A DNA stretch of 64,000 nucleotides from Struthio camelus (Eukaryota > Chordata > Aves > Struthioniformes > Struthionidae). Made by a program: the position numbers and the translations under genes. The stretch is from NCBI RefSeq assembly GCF_040807025.1, contig NC_090942.1:77419987-77483986 (forward strand), in the 5' to 3' direction. Of this stretch, positions 1 through 13,800 are shown piece after piece; position 1 is the stretch's first letter; every line of letters starts with the position of its first letter. The notes below the pieces were generated by a model. That model was not told the origin of the DNA and did no database searches. It saw nothing but the letters and a program-made list of their open reading frames with translations.

Positions 1-1753
1 ATCACACCATTTTCCAGTGTGTCTTGCATCTTGCTGTCATTCTGTGCTCTGTATTAATAATTATTGTCATTCTGTGCTCTGTATTAATCTGTGGTGATAT
101 GCAGTGCTCCCTTTCTCGTTAGATGTAGAAGACTCTTCATGTTATTCCTTCTAAACAGCTTTCACACTGGATGGAAGAGGATTTTAGTGTTGTGAACTTT
201 GTGTTGGTTACTCATAATTGAATTAGACTTAGGTTAAAATTTTTCCTCTTCCACTGCCTCTTCTTTAGCTTACGTCTGTTTTTCAAAACTAAATTTTTCT
301 AACCGTCCTAGAGAAAATTTATTCCTGAAAAGTAACTAGGAAACAGTGGTTCCTTTGCAGAGCGCTCTCCCCCCAAGCATACATTTACATAACATGTTTT
401 TAATTCAGGACAGAAAATACACAACGTCAGCAACCACGTGGAATTGCAGTTGTCCGTGGGTATACTTACTGATAGCTTTTCAAGTGACCGAGAGAGGGTC
501 TCTTTTTGGAGAAAAAGAGGTCTTACACTGTCAGAAATCCCATCAAAGTCAGTACCAGTTTGGAGCACTGCAGGATTGTACTATAAAGCCTCTGTCCTGG
601 AAGAAGTTTTGATTTCTTGAGAATTACAAGATTTAAAAAAAATTTTCTTTTTTTTAAGATGCCGTAGAGCAAAGAGGAAAATCCTGTAGCTTGAGCCATA
701 GTTTGGATCACAGATATCGCTTCCATGAATATTTGTGATGCATCTTTTGAAGGAAGCTCAGGAACACACTTAAGCCACAGTATTATAGTTTGATTTATTT
801 CTTTTAGGATTTAATACTTCAGTTAGAAGCTATAAATGCCAAAATTAGGAGTTTTACTTTACTTCATTTACAAACTGAACACATTAAAATTTCGATATAG
901 GGTACGTTTGCACTGAGGGTCACGTCTTGCTGATGCTGTTGCACAAGATCTCCCCAGACATCAAAAAAACATGTTACTAAACTGGACAGGATTTGACTGA
1001 AATTTTAAAAAGCTAAATGCATGAATCGGTGCCAGTAACTTGCTGGTGCAGATGGTTAGAGCTAAGTCAAAATCTGACAGCATTTATCTGATATACCCCA
1101 ACTCCCCCAAACACCTTCTGTGTTCCTCCCACAAATCTCAGCGCTAAGCTTCCTTCCCTAACGTGTGGTCAGTAAACCCAAATTGTCGCGGAGGTGCCCC
1201 ATTTTCACCTGAATTGCTTTTCAGAGTGTGTTTTTGTGCTTGACGGTGTCGTAATTGATTTTTCTTTCCTAGTAAGCAGTGGTTATTTTGGAAATTGTCC
1301 TCAGCCTGTTGTAAGTGCAGTTCAATAACTGTCCAACTGTGAACATGCAAAATGCTCTGCAGGTGTCAAAGTTCGTAAAACCATCATACAGATGTCAGTG
1401 TTCATAAGTTCTAGCATTCAGCCTCATCACCCATAGTTTTTCTGTCTGTGCAAGGTGAAATAAGAAAACTGGATTTTTGACTTTACTCTTTCTAATTTAG
1501 ATATAAAATCTCTGTTGCAATTATACATGAGACTGAAACTTTGGGACCGTAGGCCCTCTGTTTTGGCCCTTCCGGACTCAGTGGCCTGTTGTGCAGTTGA
1601 GATGCCGAGTCCGGTGGGGGCACCCTCAGCCAGCGTAAATCGTTCCCTGTTGTCAGGGTCCTTGATCTTTCTGACTCGCTGAGAAATGAATTTTGAAAAC
1701 ATCTCAAATACACGTGTGGAGACTGTCCATAATTGATCCTGTATCTGTTACAG
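1..1753 (+). other. PPFIBP1: PPFIBP1 intron (5' side cut by window)
   Basis: No exon could be supported here. The stretch is AT-rich and ends in the acceptor ctgttacag before the first visible exon. A 24-bp direct repeat lies at its left edge, and short ORFs on both strands look like noise. Confidence 0.7.
35..88. repeat. Tandem duplication, 24-bp unit, period 30
   Basis: The unit tgtcattctgtgctctgt plus attaat occurs at 35-58 and again, identical, at 65-88. It looks like a local duplication inside intronic sequence. Confidence 0.85.
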
Positions 1754-1868
1754 GATGAACTAGCAGCTTTGAAAGAGAAACTGGAGCAGAAGGAAGCTGA
1801 GGTGAAAAGGTTACAGGAAAAGTTGGTTTGCAAAATGAAAGGAGAAGGAATTGAGATACTGGACAGAG
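1754..1868 (+). CDS. PPFIBP1: PPFIBP1 coding exon, coiled coil (115 nt)
   Basis: Acceptor ttacag, donor gtaaga. It begins in phase 0 with DELAALKEKLEQKEAEV and continues through KRLQEKLVCKMKGEG, ending in phase 1. The heptad pattern of Leu with alternating Lys and Glu is typical of the liprin coiled coil. Confidence 0.95.
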
Positions 1869-4800
1869 GTAAGAACAAGGGAGGCTCTCCTTTAGGGCTG
1901 CCTAGAGGCATCATGTAGTTCTCTGTCACCTAATCTGAATCTGATGTTTCTATGAATTGTTGTATGGGAAATTTAAAATCTCAGTTTCCATATACTTTTT
2001 GTCTTCATGTTTACTTCTAAAATATTTTGTGAGTATTCATAATGCAACTGCTGAACCTACCCTTAGAGTAGGTTTTTATCCACTGGAAGCTAGCTGGTAA
2101 TCCCTAGTTAGCCTCTGTGGTTTTTATGCCTCAAAAGATGCAGTTTATACTGGCAAAGATGTCTTTGAACTAATTTAAACCAGTGCCCCCCAAAAATTAT
2201 ATTGACAGAGAAACTTGCTGTGTAGATATGTGTGCTGGGCTTTGCTTATACACTTCTCACTGTTATGGAAGGAGAAAACCGTGTTGTGTACTAGTGTGAT
2301 CTATACCAGCAAGTCTTCAGCGTGGACCAACCCTAAGTAGGTGAAATTGAGGATTGGTTCTTATTTGCGCACCAGAGGAGTCTGAATCCTAACTAAACTT
2401 TTGAATGAGCACAGAAATTTTGTCAGCTGTTTTTTTATTTGCTGGCAAAGAAGAGACAAAACAGGAAACTTAGATTTGGACCTTTTTTTAAGAAAATAAT
2501 TTTTTTTTAAAGACTCACAGAAATTTGTCACAGACTTTTTTTGACCTGAAATTTCATTTCTGAACCTGTCCTACTGGAAGTTATCACTGATTTTAGATGG
2601 TGCTTTTGAAGTTGGCTTTTTAGATATGTAAAGCCCCAAGAGGTTAACTAGTCTGTTTCCCAGACCTGGGGCAGAAACCACAGTGTGTAGTTTGTCAGAT
2701 TTTATTTAATAAAAGTACCTGTTTTAAATAGCACTAGGTAAGACCGCTAGAAGTGATCACAATGAACTGTGGTTCCTTTTTTAGAATGTGTAAATGTGAG
2801 CAAGGTCTGGGTTTGGTGTGTTTGTTGCTACTTATTCTGGGCTTTCTTTCCTGGGGGCTGCAGAGTATGCTGAGCTACTGCCTCTTGGTACTCAGCTTTG
2901 GTTTAGTTTTCAGTATAGCTTCGGAGAGGATCTTCTGCCATGGTGAACCATGATTTTGCTGCCTTGGAGCAATATTAAGTAATGCTATGCGCAGATAGCA
3001 CAGATTCTCTGCCCCGTTAGCTGAATTGTGATTTCTGAACAAATATTTTTACATAATAAACTAGCCGTTTTTTGCCCACTATTAGCTTTAGATTAATTTA
3101 TTGGCATAAGGCATCTTTGAGACCTTATAAGTGAAAACATATGGGCAAAAAAATATCCTCCAAACAGGTAATTGTGTAGGAGAACAGTGACATTATTTGT
3201 TTCCTTAGGAACTTTAGCAACAGGGGAGTGCAGGTTAAAACTGTGAACTGCTTGCTTCTGCAATAATATGTGAGAAATAGTTTGCTCCTTAAGTAGCAAT
3301 ATTACGTTAAAAGTTGTTTAATGCCATAACCTTTATGCTAATGTCAAATTCAATGGATTTTCCTGCACAGATGAAAATTGTAAAAAGAAGCTCAAAGATA
3401 AAAGTAAGGTTTCTGGTGTCTTTCCACAAGCATTTGTATTTCAGGAATGCTTTCCAGTACAGCTTTCTGCATGTGTTTATAAAACTGCTTTAACAAACAC
3501 TTGTTAGGTTGCATCATCTATAACCTTCAATTACACTCACAGTAAAATTTGAGAATAAGGGTGGATATGCCACACTCGCAATACAGAAGTTTCTGGAAAA
3601 AAGCTAGTAGACGAAGAAAGATCTGGTCTGAGGAAGACTATCAAAGTTTCTGTTCAAAGCTGAGTACGTAGATTTTTCTCCTTAAGACGCGCATGCAAAT
3701 AAAACAGTTGCCTTTCACTGAAGTGTAGTCACAATCCAGTAAGCCAGATTTTCCATTAGCATAACTCAGTCAAAATCATTGGAGCTGTATCAGTTGGGAT
3801 TTTAGCCAAGTATGTCTAACTGTGATTTATCTAGAAAGTCAGCCAGGCAGCTTGTTTTGTTCTTGCATTTCATTAAGGAGGAAAATGTTCTCCCCACTGT
3901 GGGATTTTTCAGAGGAATTTTAGGAGATTAAAACAAAGTAAAGTGCTTGCTTGCCTGAGGGTTTGGCCACCTCCCCACGTTTGCAATGGAATTTAAAGTT
4001 TAGTTCATTTATGCAAGGTAGACTTCTTGCAAAAATGAAGATTTACTTCAATTCTCTTTAAAATTATCTAGTCCACCTCCAAAATCAAACCTCTTAGACA
4101 GTTAGAATATAAGCGTTCAAAGTATTGTACTATTTCGTGAGTAAGGGTTATAGATGAAGCACAGAACACTCATCTCTGTGTTAGGGACCTTTTTCAAACC
4201 TGAATTACGACATGTATTCTAGCATGACTGCTCATCCCGGCAAATACCTGTATCATTCCATCGTGCTGTCCTCATTCCTGCATCCATTCTGAGTTATGAC
4301 TAAGCACCACCACACAACGCTTTTTCATCATGTCCATTAATCCTGTTGCTTTGTATGGCGGGTTTTTGAGATGCTGTTCGGAGTGCTTGGCGACTGTTGC
4401 ACTGAAAATAGGTTTTATTGCACTCCAGTTACAGTATTTGATATTTTGGAGGTCTTGTTTTATAATTATGTGGATATTTAAAAGATGGAGATAATGCAGG
4501 TCAAGCAGGAGTTTTACTCTTGACTTTTCAGTTTTCCTGTGGTTTGGGGAGAGGTATTTCCTAAACGTGGTCATTTCCTTGATAAAAACGCCAGAAAAAG
4601 GGTTTTGCAGAAAAAGGCATTTCTTCTTTGTATTTCAGTCTAAAATAGAAATTAAGTGGTTTGTGGTTTGTCTTTTAATTGTAAATTTACCTTCAGAAAT
4701 TATTGACTTTTGGTTTTGTTTTTCTTCCTTCCTTATACCGTCTCATTTAAATTGACTGCAGTAACTGTATTGTGTGTTTTTAGATATAGAGGTGCAGAAA

Positions 4801-7800
4801 ATGAAGAAGGCGGTCGAGTCTCTAATGGCAGCAAATGAAGAGAAGGTAGCAAAATCAGTATTTTTTCAGTAATCATTCATCAGATTGAGTTTAATCTCTT
4901 AGAATATCTGCAAAGGTGGACTTGTCACAATTCACTACAAAAGCAAATTTGTAAGAGTCGAGGATGCACTGTAGTCAAAAGAGGCACTGCAGTGCCTTTA
5001 AAAGGGATATAATTAGGCATTTATGAGCTCTGTCTTGTGTACGCAGAGTCCTTACACAACGGTGTCATTAAATTCAGTGGAACTGCGACTTACGGTATAC
5101 TCTCAAAATGTAAAGAGCTCCCCACAAGTCCCACGAGATACCACAGGCCACATTTCCAGCAGAGCTTTCTGTAAAGTAGGCGTTGTTTTCCCATGTGGTT
5201 TTCTGCATTCATATGCATGAGCATTTTGCAGGATGTTTTCTTTTGATCACCGAAATCCCTAATCCTTTGATTACTTCTCTCTTTGTAGGTGGCAATATTT
5301 ATTACACTGTAGCTTGGACTTTAGACAGTTGAAATCCACTTTCAATTCTGGGACAATTCTGATGATTAAACTGGTCATAGTTTTTGCTAAATACAAGTTC
5401 TCAGTATTTCAAAGCTTCTCAAAGTTCTGGATCTTGTCCTATCCCCATTTCTGTTATTTTTAGTTTAACAGCCAGTTAAACTGAAGAACATCTGGTATTT
5501 GTATTTCTTATTTTTGGTTTACCACAGGAAAAACACAATCACAGCTTCCCTTTATTTTAGGATCGGAAGATAGAAGAACTTCGGCAATCTCTGAATCGGT
5601 ACAAAAAAGTTCAAGACATGGTGATATTGGCTCAAGGCAAAAAAGGTATTGTGGAATTTTAAAGATTTTAAACTCTACTCCCATTTAAACTGTAGGTGCA
5701 TGTAACTCTATCGGTGCAGGTGGTAGAGCTTATTGACTCTCAGAGTTAGTACCTTTGGAGGTATCTCTTAGGCACAGTTAAGGCCAGTTCTTCAGCTGGT
5801 ATGAACTGGTACACTTCCTTTCCTTAGTAAATTGTAATCTCCAGGGCGGTTGCGTTGATTTATCTCAGTTGGACGTTGTCTCATTTAGTACCTGGAAGTA
5901 GTAACTGCTGTTGTTACATTGCTTTTTTATCCCTCTTGTAAAATGACTTTGCATATGATAAGGTCTTAACACCTTTCCGCTGTCATCTGAAATGCCTTTC
6001 TGGGTTAAATGCTCCCTTACATGTTAAAAATCACCATTTCCCTTTTTTACTTGTGTTCCTCGGGAGTGTTCGGTAACTGGGCAACACAGTTGCTGAGCGT
6101 GCACGTTCCCATGAGCGGAACCAGCACTGCCCCAGTAATTGTGCACCATGCAAGAGCAATGCCCGAAAGCTGCGGAAATGTCTGTAGCAAAGTGTCTGTG
6201 CTGTCTGGTCTGTCGCTGGCACATAACGTAACCATCAAAAACCACCATGCGCAGCAATTATGGCAAAGCTCTCTTTCCTTACTGCACCAGGAGGCCAAGC
6301 TAGCTTTTCCTGATCATACCTGCCAGCCTCTCTTCATACAAAAAAAGCCTTCTCTGCCACTAGATAATGAACTCAATCATGTGGCTCAAATGGTACGTAT
6401 TATACGTACCATAACATATTACGGTATGTTTCATGTGTTCGATGACTATTGGAGCATTCCAGTTCCAGGAACTTTTGATCCCTGAAAATGATAGATGATG
6501 ATGATGGCGGTCATCAGTTTGATGTAATTTTATTGAGTTCCTTCCTTCTCTTGCTCTTTTTTCCCTTAAAAGAAAAGCAAAAGAAAGACTTGTAGAGCAC
6601 CACACTAAAATGATTCTGGGTTTCCAAACAAACACATTCACACGTTAGAAAATGAGCATCAACCTTTACAGCTATAATCCATCCTCCTGCCCTGTATGCA
6701 TTACTAAGCTGTTTCCCCCCCCCACACACACATCATCCTGCTCTTTTTGCAGGATGCAAAACTCAAAATGCTTGAATTGCATTTTTTTGGTCATTGTCCT
6801 CTAAAAGACCTGTGTTCAAGAAATTTCAGACGTTAGCGTTCTGCTAGCGAGAGGGCCTAGCTCACTTTTTCTGATACAAAATATGCACAACGTAGAGGTC
6901 TGTGCAGAACAGTGTTGTATTAGCTTGTTTTGGAAACCTCCTTTGTCACTGAACCCTCAGAAGGCCAACCCAGCCTTCCGCAGGCCTTGAATTAACCTAA
7001 GTTCATTGCATGAGCTTCCTTAGGGTAGGCAACAAGGGCTAGTGGGTTTTATTAGTGGTGCAAATGTTAGAGGGGATGACCTTCCCAAGAGTGCTAGGAG
7101 GGGGATGTGGGAGCCCCCAGGGATCCCTTCAAAGAGTGAAGATTGTCAATAGCCAGAAATTGGTGAGGAGGCAAAATAACTAATTTATTCTGGTGGGGAG
7201 GGATTCAAATGTTTGAGCTCTTGAGTCCTGCTGTACTAGGCCAAGGTAGCAAAAGCGGAGGGGAGAGTCGCGTCCGATCATGCTGCTAGGATTGGGAATG
7301 AGACACAGGAGAGAAGAGAGAGTCTTTGCATCCTTCTTTTCCTCCCCCCGCTCAGTTTTGTTTGCTCCAGAGCCTGCTGTGAGCCTGTGCACTCCCACAT
7401 TGTCGGAGGAAAGCCCCAGCCGTTAGGAAACGAGTAGGTGAACTTGCGTAGACAATCACGTGGACTTCCTCAGCAGAAGAAGCCAAGTTCCTGGGGGGCT
7501 ACAGAGTCCTAGACACAGGCTTTTGGGAGGTCGGCCCTGGTGGAAAGGCAGCAATCAGGGTGGGAAGGCACTGACTAGTGTGGCTGAAGGTGCTGGCTGA
7601 TTTGCAGGGCCGTGGGGAAGCCCACGGCTGCGATCTCCAGCTGTCCACCCCAATCCCCCAATGAGCCCTGCACCTCCGAGGTGGGCACTGCCCATCTGCT
7701 CAGAAACCACCTTTGGAGCTACCAGAGCTGTCAGTCTGGGTTGATGAACATAAACCCAAACTGGAGTTTATGTGCATGGTAGTGTGCCGGGCTGCAGTCT

Positions 7801-10800
7801 GGCTGAGCTTGACCACCAGCTGTACAGGTAAGCCTTCTTGCTGCCTGCTTGTTAGGTAAGTGGCAGAATGACACCAGTTGCTCCCTCTCCCCTTTTTATA
7901 AAGTGTTTGAGATCAGGAAGTCCTTCCCATCTGTGGGCTTTGGCTCCCAAGATGCAGGAGCATTTCCATCCTGGAAACCAGTGCTCAGTGGCACTAAGGA
8001 CACAGCTTGCCCATCTTCGATTTGCCAAGGCTGGGAAAGCACTGAGTCAATGTGAGAAGAGGGAAGGTGGTTATGGGCAAAGCAGCGTGCCTTAGTACTA
8101 GAGAAAGAGAGTAGCATTTTTGAAATAAGGATTGTTTTTTCACGTTTTCAATGCTATGCATTCAAAGACAGGAAGGTATTGAAACAGACCTCGGGTCTCC
8201 AGGAACTGTGCTCTATGGCCAAATCATAGAACGTGGACAGAGATTTCAGCTAGTGAAAGATGGGCAAGGAAGATTTTCAGCATAAATAGATTTTGGCTTC
8301 TCTTCACATCAGATCTTTGGCAATGAATGATCGCTTTGTGCTGTTTTTTTTTTTTTTTTTTTTTAAAGAAAGTACTGATTGCCTTGAAATGTTTCTGGTC
8401 AGTGTCAGTACCCTGGTATTGACCACACGCATGGAAATTCAGGCCTTTCTCTCCTTGGAGAGACGATGCCAGATGCTGATGTGTGCTGCTGAATTCGCAG
8501 AAAGAGATAGACTTAATTTGTGACAATGTGCAAACCTGATGTAGTCACTTAAAAGCTATTGTTATACTCTGTGCTGTGAGCTGCATTTTCCCTATGGCTA
8601 ACTCGGAAGATACCACAAAAAGGAGTTTTGTTTCCTAATGTTAAATTCCAGACAGATTTGCACCTCTGGACTTTTCCTCTTGAATATGGGTAAAAAAAAT
8701 ATTTAGTATGGAATTCCAGAACAGAGGATAGGAAATAAGTACTTCAGTGTATTCAGCTTTTTGAAACCAATCCCACTAACCACCCTTGAGGAGGGGCAGG
8801 GTTTCTGCTCTTGGATGCATGTGTCCCTTCTGCTGCCGCCCTGTTGTGTTGAATTGGGAAGTGACATTTCGTGGTGGCTCCCCTTCTCGTACTGTGCTCT
8901 CCCTTAAGAAAGTAATCTCAGCCTCTCCCCAGCTTAGCCCCTACCTCCTCTATGCTGGCTGTGCCTGCCATGGGAGTGGTGATCCCCGTGCGTGCAGAAA
9001 TGAAGCCAGGTTTCTCTCCTGTTAGGCAAGGAAGGTGATGGTGAAGAGTTCCTGAGTTCAGGATCCATTTCCACGGCTTTATTGGACGCACCAAGTCTCA
9101 CTGACCCAGAGAAAAGTGCATCCCCAACCCCAGAAACAGTGTCTCCAAGCCACGAAGAGTTCAACATGAATGTTCACGAAGAGGTATCTTCTTTTAACTC
9201 TTAATGCCGTTAGTCCTTGAAAGCGTTACTCATGCTAGAGTTGCATTACAGAAGCCAGAACTCTGTTTCTGAAAGGGTTTCTTCTGGGTTGCACAGTTTT
9301 AGTAAACTCCCACATCCTTTGGAGGAATGTAGATTTCTTGTGAAAGCTGCTGAGGAGTTTCTTTGGAATTCAGATGAACGTATTTTTCTTAATTATCAAA
9401 TGGGATCAAGAGACAATAAGTAGCTGTGTTTGTCGTGAGAAGGGGTCTAAACTTTATTTCATATCTTAGTTGCTTTAGGATATGAATATTGGATATTAGG
9501 ATGTTGGATTGCATATTTAGCATATTTTCCCAAATTTCTTAGGAATTTCAAGTAAACATCTTGGGACTGGTTTAATATAGCCTGTAAAATATTTAAAAGG
9601 ACACAATCATCTTTATATCCATTCAGTGTAATAAGTGTGTTATGGTCCAATCTCTGATTTACAATAACATTTTCCAATAATTAAAATATAGATCTCTTCT
9701 GTTAGAGCTCTCAGTCAAAGTGGAGACTTGACTGACTTAACTAAACAGCATGCGCACACAGTAAATTAAATTAAATAATTATTTAGCAAATTTTTTTGAA
9801 TTCTCTAAGTGGCCAAGGATAGGAGTAAACCAGAAAAGTTAACTGCTCTTCGTGGAGTCTGTGGTGGATTTAGCAGATATATTTAGTAGGCAGCCTCAGA
9901 AGGTTTGTGAGATTTTTGTCTATGCTATAGTTTACTTGTATAGCGATTCATGGTTTATCTCCAGTGCTGTCTGGCCGTCTTTCAAGTAGTAAACCAGCTT
10001 TACATCACAAAAGAAAGAAAAAAATCCTTTTTTTTTCCTAATTCAGACCCTTCTTTTCATAGTGCATCTGCTATTCTTACTTTCATTTATGACTCCTTAA
10101 TTTCAGCTCATTTCTGTGTAATACATATTCTTTGTTTTTCTTTTTTTTAGAATTCATTACAGATCCACACCAGTATTTTACAGGTTTCAATCCCTTCTTT
10201 TTCACCAACATCTAAGAGCTCAGAAACTTTTGCAGAGAAAGTAAAAGCACAGCCTAGGCCAGAAGCTACAAGTGAAATGAGGTATTATTGTTTCCATGAA
10301 TTTTTCAGTTGTAAAACCAAAGATTTATGAAGTTTAATGAAAGCAGTGATCTGTTAATTAACCTAGTGTCCAGTCATTAAGTCAGTTAATGAAGGCTAAC
10401 ATAATTTGAGTGGTTTTATTGAACTAAACTGTATTTATTAAAGGCACGGATTAAATATGTATATATTAATATATACATTATTTAATATGCAATTGATTAA
10501 AATATGTATTATATATTATTTTTATATTAAACTATATATTTTTCAATAAGTATGTGTTAGTTTGATTGTAGTTGCTTGTACAGCGCTCATGTTCTACACC
10601 AGCTGCTTCTCAAGAAACGAACAGAGGGAGTGAAAAACCGATCTAATATAATGAAGGAGACACAGTTATTGTTTGTACCTAGGCAAACATCGTCTAGGGA
10701 TAGTCTGGCTGGGATAGTGCTGGCTGTGCTAATGCAACTACGTTTCTAACAATTTGCATTCAGAGGTTTTCCACAGTTACTAAAGAATTGTGGAAATCTG

Positions 10801-13800
10801 GTGTAAGGTACCACCAAATCTGGGAAAAGAAAAAGGACTGGCCAGCACTAACCTTGAGCTGTTAACGGAGCCCCAGAAGGAAGCTGAATGAATGTTTCTT
10901 AAAGTAGGAGAAACAGGTATCCTCGGTGCTGTCCTTTGACGCAACAAAATGCGAAGTTGTTGCTTGGTGGCTCTTAGCAAGAGCCTGCCTGAGACCTCCC
11001 AAGGCGGTTGAACCGCGTGGCCGCAGGGTTCCCGGCCAGGGCAGCAGGAGCCAAGCTGGGTGCTCGAGGGCTGCCCAGCGCTCAGGTGCAGGCACACAGC
11101 CTGGCCGCGGCGCCCGCGCTGCGGGTAGAGCGAATCACCTCCCGCGTGTCTCAACCCATCGTCGTTCCCAGCAGCACCTTCCTTTCAGCAGTGAGGAAAC
11201 CCAGCTTCCAGGGCCTTAATCGTTTGGGTATCGAATATGAAGAATCCAAACGCGAGGAAATCTCGTTCGTTTAAAACTGTCATCGGTGTTGGTGTGACAT
11301 CGACAAAAAAAAACCCCAACAAAACACCCAGCACTGCAGCTGAGTCGTAGCGGGGGGGTGATCTCCCTTACTGCGGTGCTGCTTCAGACCCTACCTACGC
11401 CGTAACCTCCTCGCTTATTTTAGCTCGCTAGTGAAGTACTAGTGATTAATTTATACTGCGAGTTGTCTTTCCAGGGCCTCTTGGGCTCGCCTCTGTCTTT
11501 TATCTTTTACAAGACTTGCCAGTGTGGAAAGGAAGATTTGATGTGTGTTAGTGCAGTAGCAGCTGAAGTGAAAATGAGATTTAAAGCAGGCCGAGATGAT
11601 AGGATTGCCGTATCACCAAGATATAAGGAAGGGATCCCTAAGAGCCTTGTTTTTTTGACACCTTATTTGTTTTTGCAGTGAAGGAAGGTCAACAGGCTCC
11701 TCCCCAGAAACTCAGCTGAGTGACAGCCCAGTGTAAGTATCATAATCAAGTAAGGTCCAGGAAACATTCTTCCATGACTGTTGAAACCCCCCTCCCTTCT
11801 TTTACAGGCACATGTAAACGTGTGAAGTAATTTTAGCCAAGACAGTACTTAGGGGTGGTAGTTTTCTGCTAATGTCCTATAGTTTCATCGCTGTTATTTT
11901 CCAGTGCTTCATCTGTGCACGTATATTAGCACTTAATTTCTTTTACGTTATGGAGCAGCTCTAATTGAGGTGTGGAATGTCAATAGACTTTTAAATTTAC
12001 AGTTTTCTGTGGTACGTGCACGTGAGTTATTTCGGTCCTTTTGATATTAGGGGAAGGGTAATTAGCTGGCTACAGGGAGAAAATAATTTTAAGCTGTGCC
12101 ACATAGCCTTATTGCCCAGGGAAATCAGTGGGGCTATTTATGAACTTCAGGTTGAGTCAAAGTGATATGTTAATGAGGGACCTAAGTCAACAGGGCTTGT
12201 TTGATGCACAGCGTGAGACCCAGCGGCTGCTTTTATTTTGAGTGACTTAGTGCCCTGAGAATATGCCAGAAGCCAAATGCTGCTCCCCCTTGTGCTGGTA
12301 TAAAGATATATAACTTTGTGAAATTCAGTGAAGTTACTCTTAATTTATACCTGGGTGGAGGGAAGGCTCTAATGGTCACTTTCCTTTCCAACAGACTTAA
12401 GCGCTTAGACTGTTAAGTCCCACCAGAAGTCAGTGGGATTTCAAAGGGTTTGCTTTGCTGCTGAAAATGGAACTGAAGATAAAATACTAAAATATGCCTG
12501 CTTGACTTAAGCCTGGCTCCTTTAAGAATTAAATTAGTCAGAAGCTTGTTGCTAAAAATACTGGTTTTCATAACTTTTTTTTTTGGAACCACTTCCTTTT
12601 GCATGTATAATTTCTGCTTATCCTTCTAAAAATATAACTTTAAGAAAGAAGCCAAAAATATCCAGGGTAGACATTATGTCACTGCAATATTAACATCAGT
12701 AATTATGATGTGGAAGTTCCTCTTACAATATCTCATAAAATTGTATGGGCTCTTATTAGCACGCTGATTGCCTTACCTCAAAATGTCTTTGCTTTTGAGT
12801 GCATCTCATCGTGCATTGTAATGCTTTTTGTAAAGCTCATTCTTAAGAGTGTGTTTGTCTTAGCAAGTCTAATTCCAGTCCACTCCGTTTGTTCTTTATG
12901 TTGTTATTTCAGAAGTTCCTCCCTGCACAAGTCCAGCAGTCTGAGCAGTCTGAAGAAGGAGGCATCGGAAGTGGTTAGTTTGGGCTCTTACTTCTTTCCT
13001 TTCCCTTAAAAACATGGGTGACTTTCTCTGCTGTGGCACTGAGCTGTTGGGCTCCTGAACGGGCAGTGCATGGGCATCTCCCCAGCCGTCCCTCAGGTAG
13101 CGTGACAGCGTGACTCTGCTTTCCCAGAGTTGTCCTGTCACCTTCTTCTGAGTAATTTTGAGTCAGGGCTTGGCTCCTCATGTCACATGTTAGCAACGGT
13201 CCCAGACATGTGAGATCGTCCAGATATTATTAAAGGAGAATATCTGTCCCTCATTAGACTTTTTGTGCATGAAGTGTTCCCCCGAAACTCTCATACTGCA
13301 TTTTTCTCAGATAATGAGGCATATTTTTTTAACTTGAGTAGATATGATTTGCTGATTTAAGACAAGAAGAAAATAAGTACTGCTAGCACTTCCTGTCTAT
13401 GTTTAAGACTAACAATGTTGGAAGGCCGCGCAATCAGTTCATTGTAAAATATAGGCTGAGTTGACTCTGTGCCTTAGGTGTTTGGAACAAAATAGTGAGC
13501 CTTTGTATTTCTGGTGATAGCTTCAGCCTAAATATCTTTGGAAGTGACCAAAAGCAGTTTGCCTGTAACAGTGTCATCAAGTCAGAGTAATTCCTGCGCT
13601 CCTTTTTGTCCAGCTGAAATCCTGAAAGCTCCTAAATTCCCTGCCTGATACCCAAGCTGCTGAGCTGTGCTTAACTGCTCAGGAGGGTCGCTGATAAGAG
13701 TGCAAATATAACCACAACTTGATGACGAAAGCTAGAATTCGTGGATTGAGGGTTTTTTCATTTCTCTGTTTATTTGCACAGCCATGGCGTGGAGGTTGCG

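Larger units (their letters stand above)
5646..9025 (+). other. PPFIBP1: PPFIBP1 intron, 3.4 kb
   Basis: It holds an unexplained 158-codon open frame at 6009-6485, a near-perfect palindrome at 6390-6412, a GC-richer stretch around 7050-7850 and a poly-T run near 8342. No exon fitting phase 1 was found. Confidence 0.7.
10282..11678 (+). other. PPFIBP1: PPFIBP1 intron with AT palindrome and CpG-rich patch
   Basis: An AT-rich segment at 10440-10550 contains a perfect 22-bp palindrome. A sharp CpG-rich patch follows at about 10975-11170. The rest is ordinary intron, ending in tttttgcag. Confidence 0.75.
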
